Assembly (NCBI GenBank): GCA_041687115.1
Contig: JAWLCP010000001.1
Span: 1 to 64,000, forward strand
Origin: SKLM01 sp041687115
GTDB lineage: Bacteria; Chloroflexota; Anaerolineae; B4-G1
Reading direction: 5' to 3'
Length of the DNA stretch: 64,000 nt
Shown here: one piece after another, positions 35,203 through 44,415 of the stretch
Numbering within the stretch: the stretch's first letter is position 1
Layout of the letters: every line of letters starts with the position of its first letter
Notes under the pieces: model-generated
Databases searched by the model: none
What the model saw: only the letters and a program-made list of their open reading frames with translations
What the model was told of the DNA's origin: nothing
Made by a program: the position numbers and the translations under genes

Positions 35203-37247
35203 ACGTGAATCCTCAATCCACACAATCGGTCCGCGATAGCGTGGTCGGGACGGTAGCGTCGGAAGAAAAGAACGCGCTGGTGGCCCTGGCCGGCCAACCG
35301 AACGTGGGCAAATCGACACTCTTCAACCTTCTGACTGGCCTCAATCAGCATGTGGGCAATTGGCCTGGGAAGACCGTCGAGCGGAAAGAGGGCGCCTTTG
35401 CCTATGGTGGCGCCAGCTATCGAGTGGTCGATCTGCCGGGGACGTACAGCCTGACTGCCAACTCCGCTGAGGAGGTTATCGCGCGCGAGTTCATTATCCG
35501 GGAGCGCCCGGATGTGGTCCTCGCCTTGGTGGATGCCGCCATCCTGGAACGCAGCCTCTACTTGGTAGCCGAGCTCATCTCACTTCCTGCTCCGGTGATC
35601 GTGGCGTTGAATATGATGGATGTGGCCAAGCAGGAGGGCGTGGAGATCGAGCCCGAGGTGCTCGAGGCGGCTCTTGGAATCCCCGTCGTGCCCATGGTTG
35701 CCACCCAGAATCGCGGGATAGAGGAACTGCTGCAGACCGTCGAGGAGGTCACGCAGGGCGAATACGACTACAAGCCGACGCCCCCTCGCATTCGAGAGGA
35801 TCACAGGGATGTCTTAAGGGCGGTCGAGGAGGTGATCGAGGGCTGCGTGCCAGATCCCTACCCGCAGGACTGGGTGGCGCTGAAGCTTCTGGAGGGCGAT
35901 CAGAAGATCACCGATATGATGAACGGGTGCCTGACCGTAGAGCGTCAGCGTGCGCTCCAAGACCTTCTGCGAGAGCACGATGATGCCCTGGTCGCCGTTG
36001 CCAGTGGTCGCTACGAATGGATCGGCCGAATGACTCGCGCGGCGTTGACGCGTCCTAGGACAGGCCGAATCAGCCTGACAGAACGGATGGATCGGTGGGC
36101 TACGCACCCCCTCTGGGGACTCGTGATCTTGGCCGGGATTCTCGGGTTGGTATTCTGGCTCACCTACGCCGTGGGTGCTCCCCTGCAGGAGCTTCTCGAC
36201 ACCTACGTGGTGAGCGGGCTGGCGGACTTGGTTCGTGCGGCGCTGGCCGGGGCCCCACCTTGGGTTGCTGACTTGGCGGCAGATGGTGTCATCGGGGGAG
36301 CTGGCGCGATGCTTACCTTTCTGCCGATCCTGGTGGTCTTCTTCGCTGCAATGGCCATCCTGGAGGACGTCGGCTACTTGGCGCGGGCAGCTTACGTAAT
36401 GGATCGTTTTATGCACCTCATGGGCCTTCACGGCAAGTCGTTCTTGCCTCTGTTCCTTGGTCTCGGCTGCAACGTGCCCGCCGTGCTGGGTACTCGAGTG
36501 ATTGAGTCTGAGCGTGCTCGCTTGCTGACGATCCTTCTGGCTCCGTTGGTCCCGTGCACAGCTCGGATGACCGTCATTGCCTTTCTGGCGCCCGCTTTCT
36601 TCGGTTCCGCGGCCACCTTGGTATCCTGGGGCATGATCTTGTTGGCGCTGACCGTGCTGGCTGTCTCCGGGGTACTTATCAATAGAACCCTTTTCCACGG
36701 GGAGCGGACAGCGTTCATTATGGAGCTCCCCCTCTACCATCTTCCGAACAGGCGCACCATCGCGCTGCGAGTATGGCAGCGCAGCATGTCGTTTGTGCGG
36801 AAGGCTGGGACGTTGATCTTGGCTGTCTCTGTGGTCGTCTGGGCCCTCTCAACGCTGCCGGGCGGTGACATCGAGACCAGCTTCCTTGCTCGCATTGGAC
36901 AGTTCTTTGAGCCTCTGGGTCGACTGATGGGTTTCGACTGGCGGCTGACGGTGGCGTTACTGACTGGCTTCATCGCAAAGGAGAACTCCATCGCCACTCT
37001 GGGGGTCCTGTTCGGCACCGGCGAGGGCGCAGGTCTGGCCGCGATGTTGGCCGCATCGTTCTCTGCTGCCACAGCCCTCGCCTTCCTGACAGTGCAGATG
37101 CTCTTCATCCCCTGCGTGGCCACTATCGCCGTCATCCGACAGGAGAGCTCCTGGAAGTGGGCCCTCTTTGATCTGGCCTTCCTCTTGGTCGTGTCCTTGG
37201 TTGCGGGGACGGCGGTGTATTGGATTTCGCACCTGCTTGGGTTGTAG
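35199..37247 (+). CDS. feoB: Ferrous iron transporter FeoB
   Basis: A 682-residue inner-membrane Fe(II) transporter. The N-terminal G domain has GQPNVGKSTLFN (G1, near residue 32), VDLPGTYSL (G3) and NMMD (G4). The membrane part has two Gate repeats, with GLGCNVPAVLGTR and LVPCTARMTV, the expected Cys-containing helices, and a third Cys (IPCVATIAV) near the end. It is part of the fur-feoA-feoB-yibE/F-feoC string. A perfect hairpin stands 7 bases after the stop. Confidence 0.97.
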   Translation: MNVNPQSTQSVRDSVVGTVASEEKNALVALAGQPNVGKSTLFNLLTGLNQHVGNWPGKTVERKEGAFAYGGASYRVVDLPGTYSLTANSAEEVIAREFIIRERPDVVLALVDAAILERSLYLVAELISLPAPVIVALNMMDVAKQEGVEIEPEVLEAALGIPVVPMVATQNRGIEELLQTVEEVTQGEYDYKPTPPRIREDHRDVLRAVEEVIEGCVPDPYPQDWVALKLLEGDQKITDMMNGCLTVERQRALQDLLREHDDALVAVASGRYEWIGRMTRAALTRPRTGRISLTERMDRWATHPLWGLVILAGILGLVFWLTYAVGAPLQELLDTYVVSGLADLVRAALAGAPPWVADLAADGVIGGAGAMLTFLPILVVFFAAMAILEDVGYLARAAYVMDRFMHLMGLHGKSFLPLFLGLGCNVPAVLGTRVIESERARLLTILLAPLVPCTARMTVIAFLAPAFFGSAATLVSWGMILLALTVLAVSGVLINRTLFHGERTAFIMELPLYHLPNRRTIALRVWQRSMSFVRKAGTLILAVSVVVWALSTLPGGDIETSFLARIGQFFEPLGRLMGFDWRLTVALLTGFIAKENSIATLGVLFGTGEGAGLAAMLAASFSAATALAFLTVQMLFIPCVATIAVIRQESSWKWALFDLAFLLVVSLVAGTAVYWISHLLGL

Positions 37248-37253
37248 ACCAGG

Positions 37254-37289
37254 AAGAAGCGCAGTTCGGAGGTTCAGGCTGCGCTTCTT
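37254..37289 (+). terminator. Perfect hairpin after feoB
   Basis: AAGAAGCGCAG (37254-37264) pairs perfectly with CTGCGCTTCTT (37279-37289) across a 14-base loop. There is no T-run, so it may protect the feoAB message end or cause partial termination rather than a full stop. Confidence 0.5.
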
Positions 37290-37319
37290 GCACGGGGGCT
37301 CACGTCCAGGGGAGATGGT

Positions 37320-38501
37320 ATGCGTAAAGTAGAGTGGCTCTTCATCGCTGGCTTGGCTGTCCTGGTTCTTTTGGCTGTGGCAATCGTGGTGGCTGGCCCT
37401 CAGATTGGTCGACGCTCTCCCTCCACTGAACAACCTCTCGAACCCGGTGAGACAGAGACAATGCCTGCCCAGGTCGTCGAGGTGCTGGAGGAAGGGGTCG
37501 TCGAGTTGGGCGAGGGTAGCACGCAGCCGTACCAACGCCTGGTGGTGCGGGTCGAGACAGGCTCGATGGCCGGTCGAGAAGTTGTGGTCGAGGAAGGAGC
37601 GACGAACATCATTGGCCAGGAGCGGCGGTTTGAGCCTGGTGATCGTGTCTTCTTGGAGCGGGCGGCTGGCCTGGAAGAGGATCGTTTCTATATCTCCGAT
37701 GTGATGCGACTCGGTCCGCTCCTATTCATGGTCTTGGTATTCGTGGTGCTGGTGGTAGCTGTGGGGCGGTGGAAGGGCGTGCGGTCGCTCGGCGGCACGC
37801 TGTTCAGTCTGGTGGTTATCTTCACCTTCATCCTGCCTCAGATCGTGGCCGGGCGAGATCCTGTCGCGGTGAGTATCCTCGGGTCCATTGTGTTGCTCTC
37901 TGTCTCGACCTATCTGACCTATGGGGTGAACCTTAAGGCGCACGCAGCGGTAGCAGGTATGGCCTTAAGCTTGACGTTGACTGGCGGATTGGCCTGGCTG
38001 TTCGTTGGCTGGGCGCGCTTGACGGGCATGGGCATGGAGGAGAGCTCTTTCCTGGTGATGGAGTTTGGCTCCGATATTGACCTGCGCGGCCTCGTATTGG
38101 GGGGGATCATCATCGGTTCTCTGGGCGTTCTGGACGATATCTGCGTTGGACAGGCGTCTGCGGTCTTTGAGTTGATGGGTGCCAATCGGGAGTTGGGTTG
38201 GCTTGAGCTCTTCCGCAGGAGCCTGAATATCGGCACGGATCATATCGCGGCGATGGTCAATACTCTGCTTCTGGCCTACGTCGGCGGGGGAATGCCCCTC
38301 ATGCTGGCGTTCATTATCTATCAGGAACCTCTGTTCCGCCGGATCAACCGAGAGCCCATCGCTGAGGAGATTGTGCGTACTCTCGCCGGCAGCTCTGGAT
38401 TGGTGCTGGCAGTCCCGATAACCGGTCTCATTGCCAGTGCCCTGGCTCGCTGGTCCGCCCAGCGCCAGCGGGCGAAAGGGCAAGAAGAACGTGCTGAATA
38501 G
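37320..38501 (+). CDS. YibE/F family membrane protein
   Basis: A 393-residue protein. One N-terminal helix is followed by an extracytoplasmic domain (about residues 40-125) and then seven or eight membrane helices with VGRWKGVRSLGGTLFSL, LGVLDDICVGQASAVFEL and RSLNIGTDHIAAMVNTLLLAY, typical of YibE/F. Function is not established. It lies between feoB and feoC, which suggests a link to iron or other metal handling, but relatives occur in other contexts. GGAGA precedes the ATG. Confidence 0.85.
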   Translation: MRKVEWLFIAGLAVLVLLAVAIVVAGPQIGRRSPSTEQPLEPGETETMPAQVVEVLEEGVVELGEGSTQPYQRLVVRVETGSMAGREVVVEEGATNIIGQERRFEPGDRVFLERAAGLEEDRFYISDVMRLGPLLFMVLVFVVLVVAVGRWKGVRSLGGTLFSLVVIFTFILPQIVAGRDPVAVSILGSIVLLSVSTYLTYGVNLKAHAAVAGMALSLTLTGGLAWLFVGWARLTGMGMEESSFLVMEFGSDIDLRGLVLGGIIIGSLGVLDDICVGQASAVFELMGANRELGWLELFRRSLNIGTDHIAAMVNTLLLAYVGGGMPLMLAFIIYQEPLFRRINREPIAEEIVRTLAGSSGLVLAVPITGLIASALARWSAQRQRAKGQEERAE

Positions 38502-38757
38502 GCTGCTGGAGCTGTTGCGGAGAGGCGGGGCTCGCCGGGTAGAGGAACTGGCGCGTGAGCTAGATACGACACCACAGCTTGTCGTGGCGATGTTGGAGGA
38601 TCTGGCTCGCATGGGCTACTTGAAGCGCTTGAGCGCGCAGTGCTCGGAAGCCTGCGCTGAATGTCCCATGTCCAATATGTGCGCGGCCGGAGGGTCCTCA
38701 TCGGGACCGAGCCACGGCGAGATCTGGGTGCTCCAGGACCGGCATGAAGCGGAGTAG
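38491..38757 (+). CDS. feoC: FeoC-like [Fe-S] winged-helix regulator
   Basis: An 88-residue protein. It has a winged helix (ARRVEELARELDTTPQLVV, then MLEDLARMGYL) followed by a cysteine cluster CSEACAECPMSNMC, the pattern of FeoC proteins that hold an oxygen-sensitive iron-sulfur cluster. It would tune FeoB activity or transcription. GTG at 38491 with AAGAAG upstream is taken as start; it overlaps the yibE/F end by 11 bases, indicating coupling. Confidence 0.82.
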   Translation: MLNRLLELLRRGGARRVEELARELDTTPQLVVAMLEDLARMGYLKRLSAQCSEACAECPMSNMCAAGGSSSGPSHGEIWVLQDRHEAE

Positions 38758-39106
38758 GACAGTCGGACGGATGGGTATGGGCTTGCTCATGCGCGCTCTT
38801 GACCGGCGGGGGCGTGCTCAGCTCAGTGTAAGAGCTTCTTGTCGGCGGTGAACTGGCAGGGGTGCGATCACAGGGTCTCCAGTTGGTGTTGCACCGCTGG
38901 AACTCCCTGCCGGCCTTGAACTGAAGACTTGGCCTTCATACATGGGACTTGTTCGCGTCTCCCGTCGTAATGGCTCGTTCCTCTTGTCTTCCCTGGACCC
39001 CTGATCTAAGCGGGCCTGGCCCACATCACACCCCTCATGCGCTAGATAATTCCGGCCTCTCTGAGCGATGAGGTCGTCACACTCTTAGAATATGCCGGTT
39101 CGGTGA
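38758..39106. other. Intergenic stretch after feoC with nested inverted repeats
   Basis: No credible gene. At 38851-38911, GGCAGGG/CCCTGCC encloses GTGC/GCAC, while AACTGG (38851-38856) can instead pair with CCAGTT (38879-38884), giving two exclusive folds. This may be the 3' end of the feo transcript or chance. Confidence 0.4.
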
Positions 39107-39135
39107 TTGACCACTGATTGTATGAGTGATATACT
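39107..39135 (+). promoter_or_regulatory. Promoter TTGACC-N17-TGATATACT for ald
   Basis: TTGACC at 39107-39112 and TATACT at 39130-39135 with a 17-base spacer and TG one base before the -10. It probably drives ald and the CoA-transferase gene. Confidence 0.72.
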
Positions 39136-39216
39136 CGTGCTGTCCACTGAGCTTCTCAGCCCTGCGGGAGGGAGAACTGCGTTGCGGATCCGCGAGCTAA
39201 CAGGAGGAAATCTGAG

Positions 39217-40320
39217 ATGAACGTTGGTATTCCGAAGGAGCGGAGGGACCTGGAGCAGCGGGTAGGTTTGACGCCTTACGGGGTTGATCTACTGACTCGC
39301 GCTGGTCATATCTGCTACATTGAGACAGAGGCTGGAATCGGGGCTGGGTTCACGAATTATCATTACGAGCGCGTGGGGGGACACATCGTCTACTCCGGTG
39401 AGGAGGTGTATGGTCGATCTGACCTGGTGCTCAAGGCGGTGCGCCCTACCGAGGAAGAGCTGGACTGGCTTCGCGAGGGGCAGATCATCGCTGGCTTCTT
39501 GCACCTGGCAGCTGCTCGTCGCGGCAAGATCGAGACGTTTCTGGAGAAGAACATCACCGCCATTGCCTATGAGACCATCGAGAAGAACGATGGGGTGCTG
39601 CCGGTGTTGCGTACGATGAGCGAGGTGGCCGGGCGCATGGCGCCGCAGCTGGCTGCGACCCTTCTGCAGAGCAGCTACGGCGGACGTGGCGTGCTTCTCA
39701 GCGGCGTGCCTGGCATCCCGCCGACCAGTGTAGGGATCCTGGGTGCTGGCGTGCTGGGCACCAATGCGGCCCGTACGTTCTTGGGGTTGGGAGCGCGAGT
39801 GCACGTTCTCGACCGTGATCAGGAGAGGCTCCGCCAGGTCGATGAGCAATTCGAGGGCCGTGCCACGACGATGGTCTCCTACCCGTTTAACATCGCCCGG
39901 GTCGCGCGGTTCGCTGAGGTGCTGGTGGGCGCGGTTCTCGTGCCTGGAGCTCGGGCTCCGATTATCGTCACGCGGGACATGGTGCGTTCAATGAAGAGCG
40001 GTTCCGTCATCTTGGACTTCAGCATTGACCAAGGCGGCTGTGTGGAGACAAGTCGCCCGACCACGCTTCGGGACCCTGTCTTCGTTGAGGAGGATGTCGT
40101 TCACTTCTGCGTCCCCAACGTACCCGGGGCAGTGCCCCGCACGGCGACACATGCGTTTAACAACGCAATCTGGCCCTACGTTCGGCGCATCGCTGAGGTT
40201 GGACTGGAGCAGGCAGCTCGAGAGAAGCCAGGTCTAGCTCGTGGAATTGTCATCCAGGAGGGCGAGATCGTGAATGAGAGCCTGGCGGCGGCCTACTATG
40301 CTGGTGAGGGGGAGGGATAA
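39217..40320 (+). CDS. ald: Alanine dehydrogenase
   Basis: A 367-residue NAD-dependent enzyme. MNVGIPKERRDLEQRVGLTP opens the family fold, IGAGFTNYHYERVGG lies in the catalytic domain, and VGILGAGVLGTNAARTFLGLGA is the intact Rossmann loop. Conserved Lys74-type and His96-type catalytic regions correspond to VLKAVRP and FLHLAAA. It interconverts alanine with pyruvate and ammonia. AGGAGGAAA precedes the ATG. It overlaps the CoA-transferase gene by one base, so amino-acid breakdown and CoA-ester chemistry are probably linked. A related opine or NAD(P) transhydrogenase-type dehydrogenase is less likely at this length. Confidence 0.88.
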   Translation: MNVGIPKERRDLEQRVGLTPYGVDLLTRAGHICYIETEAGIGAGFTNYHYERVGGHIVYSGEEVYGRSDLVLKAVRPTEEELDWLREGQIIAGFLHLAAARRGKIETFLEKNITAIAYETIEKNDGVLPVLRTMSEVAGRMAPQLAATLLQSSYGGRGVLLSGVPGIPPTSVGILGAGVLGTNAARTFLGLGARVHVLDRDQERLRQVDEQFEGRATTMVSYPFNIARVARFAEVLVGAVLVPGARAPIIVTRDMVRSMKSGSVILDFSIDQGGCVETSRPTTLRDPVFVEEDVVHFCVPNVPGAVPRTATHAFNNAIWPYVRRIAEVGLEQAAREKPGLARGIVIQEGEIVNESLAAAYYAGEGEG

Positions 40321-41624
40321 TGAGCTGGATGGACGCGTACGAGAGTCGTGTCACGACCGCCGAAGAGGCCATAGCTGAGGCTGTCGAGTCAGGCGATCGG
40401 ATCTTCCTCACTGGGAACTGCAGCGTCCCGCAGCGACTGATGGAGGCTCTGGTTGAGCGGGCGCCTGAGTTGAGGGATGTCGAGATCTGCCACGCGCTGA
40501 CTCTTGGCTCGGATGACTACGTAGCGCCGGAGATGGAAGGCCATATCCGGGCTAACTCCCTCTTCATCGGCCCGAACGTGCGCGAGGCTGTGCAACAGGG
40601 ACGGGCCGATTTCACGCCTGTGCTTCTTCAGGAGTTCACGCTGCTTTTCAAGGAGCGGATTCTGCCGCTGGACGTGGCCTTCGTTCATCTCTCCCCGCCT
40701 GATGAGCATGGCTTCTGCTCCTACGGCATAGAGACCGGCCTGACCAAGTCACCCGCTGAGGCCGCTGACGTCATAGTCGCTGAGCTCAACGAGAATATGC
40801 CGCGTTGTCTGGGTGATTCCTTCATCCACGTCAGTCGCCTGGACCACATCGTGCCCGTGGACTATCCTCTACTGGAGCTGCCGATGTCCGAGGACGGCCT
40901 TTCGGATGTACACAACAAGATCGGTGAGCATATCGCGGAGTTGATTCCAGATGGAGCAACGATGCAGATGGGCATCGGCGCCATCCCAGATGCCGTGCTC
41001 AAGTTTCTGCATGACAAGCGTGATCTAGGCGTCCATACGGAGCTGTTCTCGGATAGCGTGATCGATCTTGTCGAGGCAGGCGTCCTGACGAACGCGCGCA
41101 AGACGTTGCACCCGGGAAAGATTACGGCTGGCTTCATGATTGGAACTCACCGGCTCTATGAGTGGGCCCACGACAATCCTCTCATTGAGCTCCATCGCAC
41201 CGAGTATGTCAACGATCCCTTCGTCATTGCCCAGAATGATCATCAAGTGGCGATCAACTCAGCCATCGAAGTGGACCTGACTGGGCAGGTATGTGCTGAT
41301 TCCATCGGCCCCAAGCTCTACAGTGGCGTGGGCGGGCAACTGGACTTCATCTATGGTGCGTCACGCTCTGATGGTGGGGTGCCCATCATTGCCATGCCTG
41401 CCACTGTCAAGGGGAGGGGTATCAGCCGGATTGTGCCCATGCTCAAGCGGGGCGCCGGTGTGGTGACGACCCGCTACCACGTTCACTATGTGGTGACAGA
41501 GTACGGCGTGGCTGACTTGTATGGCAAGACGATCCGACAACGGGCAAAGGCGCTGATCAATATCGCCGCGCCTGAGTATCGAGATGAATTAACACGAGCT
41601 GCAAAGGAGTTGAGGTACATCTAG
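40320..41624 (+). CDS. Acetyl-CoA hydrolase/transferase family protein
   Basis: A 434-residue CoA-transferase. MGIGAIPDAVLKFLHDKRDLGVHTELFSD and GGQLDFIYGASRSDGG are the hallmark segments of the acetyl-CoA hydrolase/4-hydroxybutyrate CoA-transferase group, and VVTEYGVADLYGKT near the end is typical of 4-hydroxybutyrate-type enzymes. It moves CoA between acids through a glutamyl-CoA intermediate; the substrate is undetermined. It is coupled to ald by a one-base overlap (TAATG). Confidence 0.9.
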   Translation: MSWMDAYESRVTTAEEAIAEAVESGDRIFLTGNCSVPQRLMEALVERAPELRDVEICHALTLGSDDYVAPEMEGHIRANSLFIGPNVREAVQQGRADFTPVLLQEFTLLFKERILPLDVAFVHLSPPDEHGFCSYGIETGLTKSPAEAADVIVAELNENMPRCLGDSFIHVSRLDHIVPVDYPLLELPMSEDGLSDVHNKIGEHIAELIPDGATMQMGIGAIPDAVLKFLHDKRDLGVHTELFSDSVIDLVEAGVLTNARKTLHPGKITAGFMIGTHRLYEWAHDNPLIELHRTEYVNDPFVIAQNDHQVAINSAIEVDLTGQVCADSIGPKLYSGVGGQLDFIYGASRSDGGVPIIAMPATVKGRGISRIVPMLKRGAGVVTTRYHVHYVVTEYGVADLYGKTIRQRAKALINIAAPEYRDELTRAAKELRYI

Positions 41625-41631
41625 GTGCGGA

Positions 41632-41664
41632 GAGCCTGACGGGCGTAGAAGCCGTCACGGGCTC
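41632..41664. terminator. Bidirectional hairpin between convergent genes
   Basis: GAGCCTGACGG pairs with CCGTCA-CG-GGCTC (11 pairs, a two-base bulge, loop of about nine). It sits between the CoA-transferase stop and the rimO stop and overlaps the latter. There is no T-run. Confidence 0.45.
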
Positions 41665-43004
41665 TGTCCAAGTAGATCGTATTCCAGCGCGGCGGTCACG
41701 CGGATCGGCACAATCTCGCCGACCGGTAGTTCTTCCTCGATCAACACGAGCCCGTCCACCTCGGGGGCATCGCGGTACGAGCGCCCGACGCTCAGGCCTT
41801 CGTCTTGACCCTCGATGAGCACGTCCAGGACTTCCCCGACTAGTGCCTGGTTCTTCGCGTGAGAGATAGGCTGTTGCGCTGCCAGAAGCCGGTCACGGCG
41901 CTCTGTCTTGACCTCAGGCGGTATATCATCCTCCAGTTCCGCAGCCCAGGTCCCCTCTTCGTGCGAGTAGGTGAAGACTCCCACCCGGTCAAACTGCATC
42001 TCGTCCACGAACTGAAGAAGCGTTCGAAACTCCTCCTCGGTCTCACCCGGGTAGCCTACCAAGAAAGTAGTCCGGATTGCGATCTCGGGCATGACCTCCC
42101 GCAACTGGTCTATCATCTGGCGCACCCGATCCGTCCTCGCTGGGCGTCGCATGCGGCGGAGCACGCCTGGATGGGCATGCTGGAGCGGCAGGTCAAGGTA
42201 GGGCAGAATCTGTCGATGGCTGGCCATGGTCTCAATCAATCGCTGCGTGAGACCAGTGCGGCTCGGGTAGGTATACATTAGCCGGATCCAGGGCACCTGC
42301 GGCACAGTCGCGACCAGCTGATCAAGCAGTTCCGCCAGGCCGTGTTCCATCCTCAGATCCCGACCGTAATCCGTAGTGTCCTGCGCGATCAAGATGATCT
42401 CCCGGACACCGAGGTCGGCTAACCTTCCTGCATCGGCCAGAATGGCCTCTGGTGAACGGCTCACGGTGGGCCCTTTGATGAGCGGGATGGCACAGAAGGC
42501 ACATGCGCGGCGACAACCGTCCGCGAGCTTCAGATAGGCACTACTTCCTTGTACCGCCGCACGAACGACCCCGTGCGTGTCCTGGCCCACGGTTCCCACG
42601 TCTGGCACGTGATAGAGAGGCTTTGAGGACCGGAGCTGCCCACCTCGCCCGTCTAGCCGCTCGGCCACCTCCACAATATCCATCCAACGTCGCGTGCCCA
42701 TGAGGCCATCGATTTCCGGGACTGCTTTGGCTAGCTTGTCAGGACAACGTTGCGAGTAGCACCCAGCGGCGATGATTCGCTGGTGCGGCTGCTTACTCTG
42801 CGCCAGTTCCTGTAGCACAGTGCGGGATTCCTGTCGCGCCGACTCAATGAATCCGCAGGTGTTGACAATGAGTAGCTCAGCGGTATCCGGGTCGGGTGCT
42901 GGGGTATACCCGGCGCGCCGGAGCAGCGTCGCAATCCCTTCGCTGTCAACCAGGTTCTTGGGACAGCCAAGGGATATCAGGTAGAAGCTTCGCGATCCAC
43001 TCAT
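41655..43004 (-). CDS. rimO: Ribosomal protein S12 methylthiotransferase RimO
   Basis: A 449-residue radical-SAM enzyme that adds a methylthio group to an Asp of ribosomal protein S12. The N-terminal UPF0004 domain has SLGCPKNLVDSE, VNTCGFI and AAGCYSQRC (auxiliary-cluster cysteines). The radical-SAM motif CRRACAFC lies near residue 162 with CAIPLIKGP directly after it. A C-terminal TRAM domain follows. Lengths and motifs are normal. It shares the minus strand with a RodZ-like gene upstream. Confidence 0.97.
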   Translation of the reverse strand: MSGSRSFYLISLGCPKNLVDSEGIATLLRRAGYTPAPDPDTAELLIVNTCGFIESARQESRTVLQELAQSKQPHQRIIAAGCYSQRCPDKLAKAVPEIDGLMGTRRWMDIVEVAERLDGRGGQLRSSKPLYHVPDVGTVGQDTHGVVRAAVQGSSAYLKLADGCRRACAFCAIPLIKGPTVSRSPEAILADAGRLADLGVREIILIAQDTTDYGRDLRMEHGLAELLDQLVATVPQVPWIRLMYTYPSRTGLTQRLIETMASHRQILPYLDLPLQHAHPGVLRRMRRPARTDRVRQMIDQLREVMPEIAIRTTFLVGYPGETEEEFRTLLQFVDEMQFDRVGVFTYSHEEGTWAAELEDDIPPEVKTERRDRLLAAQQPISHAKNQALVGEVLDVLIEGQDEGLSVGRSYRDAPEVDGLVLIEEELPVGEIVPIRVTAALEYDLLGQSP

Positions 43005-43092
43005 GACAAAGATGCCGATACAAAACGAGCGGGCTTGCTGCCCGCTGTCGCACTCTAGTCCACGTCAGTTTCTAACGGGGCGTGAAACAGGC

Positions 43093-43746
43093 CTAGGATG
43101 GGACGAGCCTGCCGGTCGATCTCCAAGAGTGCGTGCAGACCAGACCGTGCCCATCGGTGGCTCCCTGGGCTCGTCTGCTTATGCTCACGCGAAGCCGGGC
43201 ACTCTCCTCTACCTCTGGGACGGTGATTTCCCCAAAGGCGATCTCCCTGCATGCAACCGTTGGCATCGGGCGAAGAGATTGATCGGCCTCAGGTTGATTA
43301 ACCACGTAGCTCACGAGGGCTAGAACCGCGAGTAGGACAGTGAGCAGGATACCTACAATCAACACGGTTTCCACGCTCATCCAGCGCGGAAGAGACGAGG
43401 ATACCGGGATGTCGCGGGGGTGGAAGCGAATCGAAGTCAGGTCGTCACTGGGCTCGGGTGATTCGGACTGCGCCTCCACAAGCGCGGTCGCCGGGGTCGG
43501 AGTCTGCGAGTCGTACACCTCGGCGCTGTAGCGGCCCAGCACATCTTCTGGCGACAGATCGAGATACCGTGCGTAGATGCGCAGAAATCCTCGCAGCTGC
43601 ACGTCACCGCCGGGAAATGCAGCGAAGTCGCCCGCCTCCAACAACTCCAGGAATCTGGCTCGGATGCGGGTTGCCTTCTCCGCCTCCTCCAATGTGCTTC
43701 CCTTCGCCTTACGGGCTTCGCGCAGCCATCGGCCAAGTTTCTCCAT
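43093..43746 (-). CDS. RodZ-like helix-turn-helix membrane protein
   Basis: A 217-residue protein. The N-terminal HTH (LGRWLREARKAKGSTLEEAEKAT through FLRIYARYLDLSPEDVL) matches the RodZ cytoplasmic domain that contacts MreB. A variable linker and one membrane helix (about residues 125-150) follow, with only about 65 residues outside and no clear DUF4115 domain. RodZ helps set cell shape. The second Met is chosen as start because GAGG lies 8 bases before it; the first Met is two codons earlier. Confidence 0.8.
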   Translation of the reverse strand: MEKLGRWLREARKAKGSTLEEAEKATRIRARFLELLEAGDFAAFPGGDVQLRGFLRIYARYLDLSPEDVLGRYSAEVYDSQTPTPATALVEAQSESPEPSDDLTSIRFHPRDIPVSSSLPRWMSVETVLIVGILLTVLLAVLALVSYVVNQPEADQSLRPMPTVACREIAFGEITVPEVEESARLRVSISRRAQGATDGHGLVCTHSWRSTGRLVPS

Positions 43747-43821
43747 CGTCATATCCTCACAGCGACTCAGCCGGCGATAGAAAGACGAGGCACCTCCCTC
43801 GGCAGGTTCGACATCTGTTGG

Positions 43822-44277
43822 CTATTCGCTACCTTCTGGCCTCACGACGACTCTGACTTGAGGCTCCACGTCCTCCATTAGGTGTATAGGAACGAAGTGT
43901 TCTCCCACCTCGCGAATGGGCTCAGGGAGAGGAATATCCCGCCTGTCGATCTCTACGCCAACCTGCTCTTCCAGGGCCTTGGCGATGTCTGCATTGGTGA
44001 TGGAACCATAGAGCTGACCTGTCTCCCCAGTCTTGACCTCGAAGGTAAGTGTGTGTGCGGTCAGACGCCGAGCAAGAGCTTCCGAACGCTTCTTCATTCG
44101 CTCGTGCTTGCGCGACTGCACTTCTTGCCGGTGCTCGAAGTCCTTCATCGTACTGAGCGTGGCTCTCACGGCCATTCCCTGCGGGATCAGGTAGTTGCGA
44201 GCGTAGCCGTCCGCAACCTCTTCAATATCCCCCTCTTGTCCCAGGTTAGGCACGTCCTGCTTCAGAATGACCTTCAC
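43822..44277 (-). CDS. rplI: 50S ribosomal protein L9
   Basis: A 151-residue protein. MKVILKQDVPNLGQEGDIEEV and VADGYARNYLIPQGMA form the N-terminal rRNA-binding domain; a long helix rich in Lys/Arg/Glu leads to the C-terminal domain with VKTGETGQLYGSIT and IREVGEHFVPIHL. The start codon is GTG with GGAGG nine bases before it. It lies directly downstream of two tRNA genes on the same strand. The usual partners rpsF, ssb and rpsR are not adjacent. Confidence 0.97.
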   Translation of the reverse strand: MKVILKQDVPNLGQEGDIEEVADGYARNYLIPQGMAVRATLSTMKDFEHRQEVQSRKHERMKKRSEALARRLTAHTLTFEVKTGETGQLYGSITNADIAKALEEQVGVEIDRRDIPLPEPIREVGEHFVPIHLMEDVEPQVRVVVRPEGSE

Positions 44278-44323
44278 GGTAATTCACCTCCAACGTGATC
44301 GGTTAACCCACGAGTGGCATGAA

Positions 44324-44407
44324 TAGGGCGGGTGGGATTCGAACCCACACGTCCTCTCGGACAGAGGATTTTAAGTCCCCGGCGTCTTCCCGTTCCGCCA
44401 CCGCCCC
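44324..44407 (-). tRNA. tRNA-Leu (UAA)
   Basis: An 84-base cloverleaf with the anticodon loop CTTAAAA (TAA), a long variable arm typical of Leu, T-loop TTCGAAT and acceptor GGGGCGG pairing with CCGCCCT (one G-U). The 3' CCA is not encoded. Confidence 0.95.
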
Positions 44408-44415
44408 GCATACAG

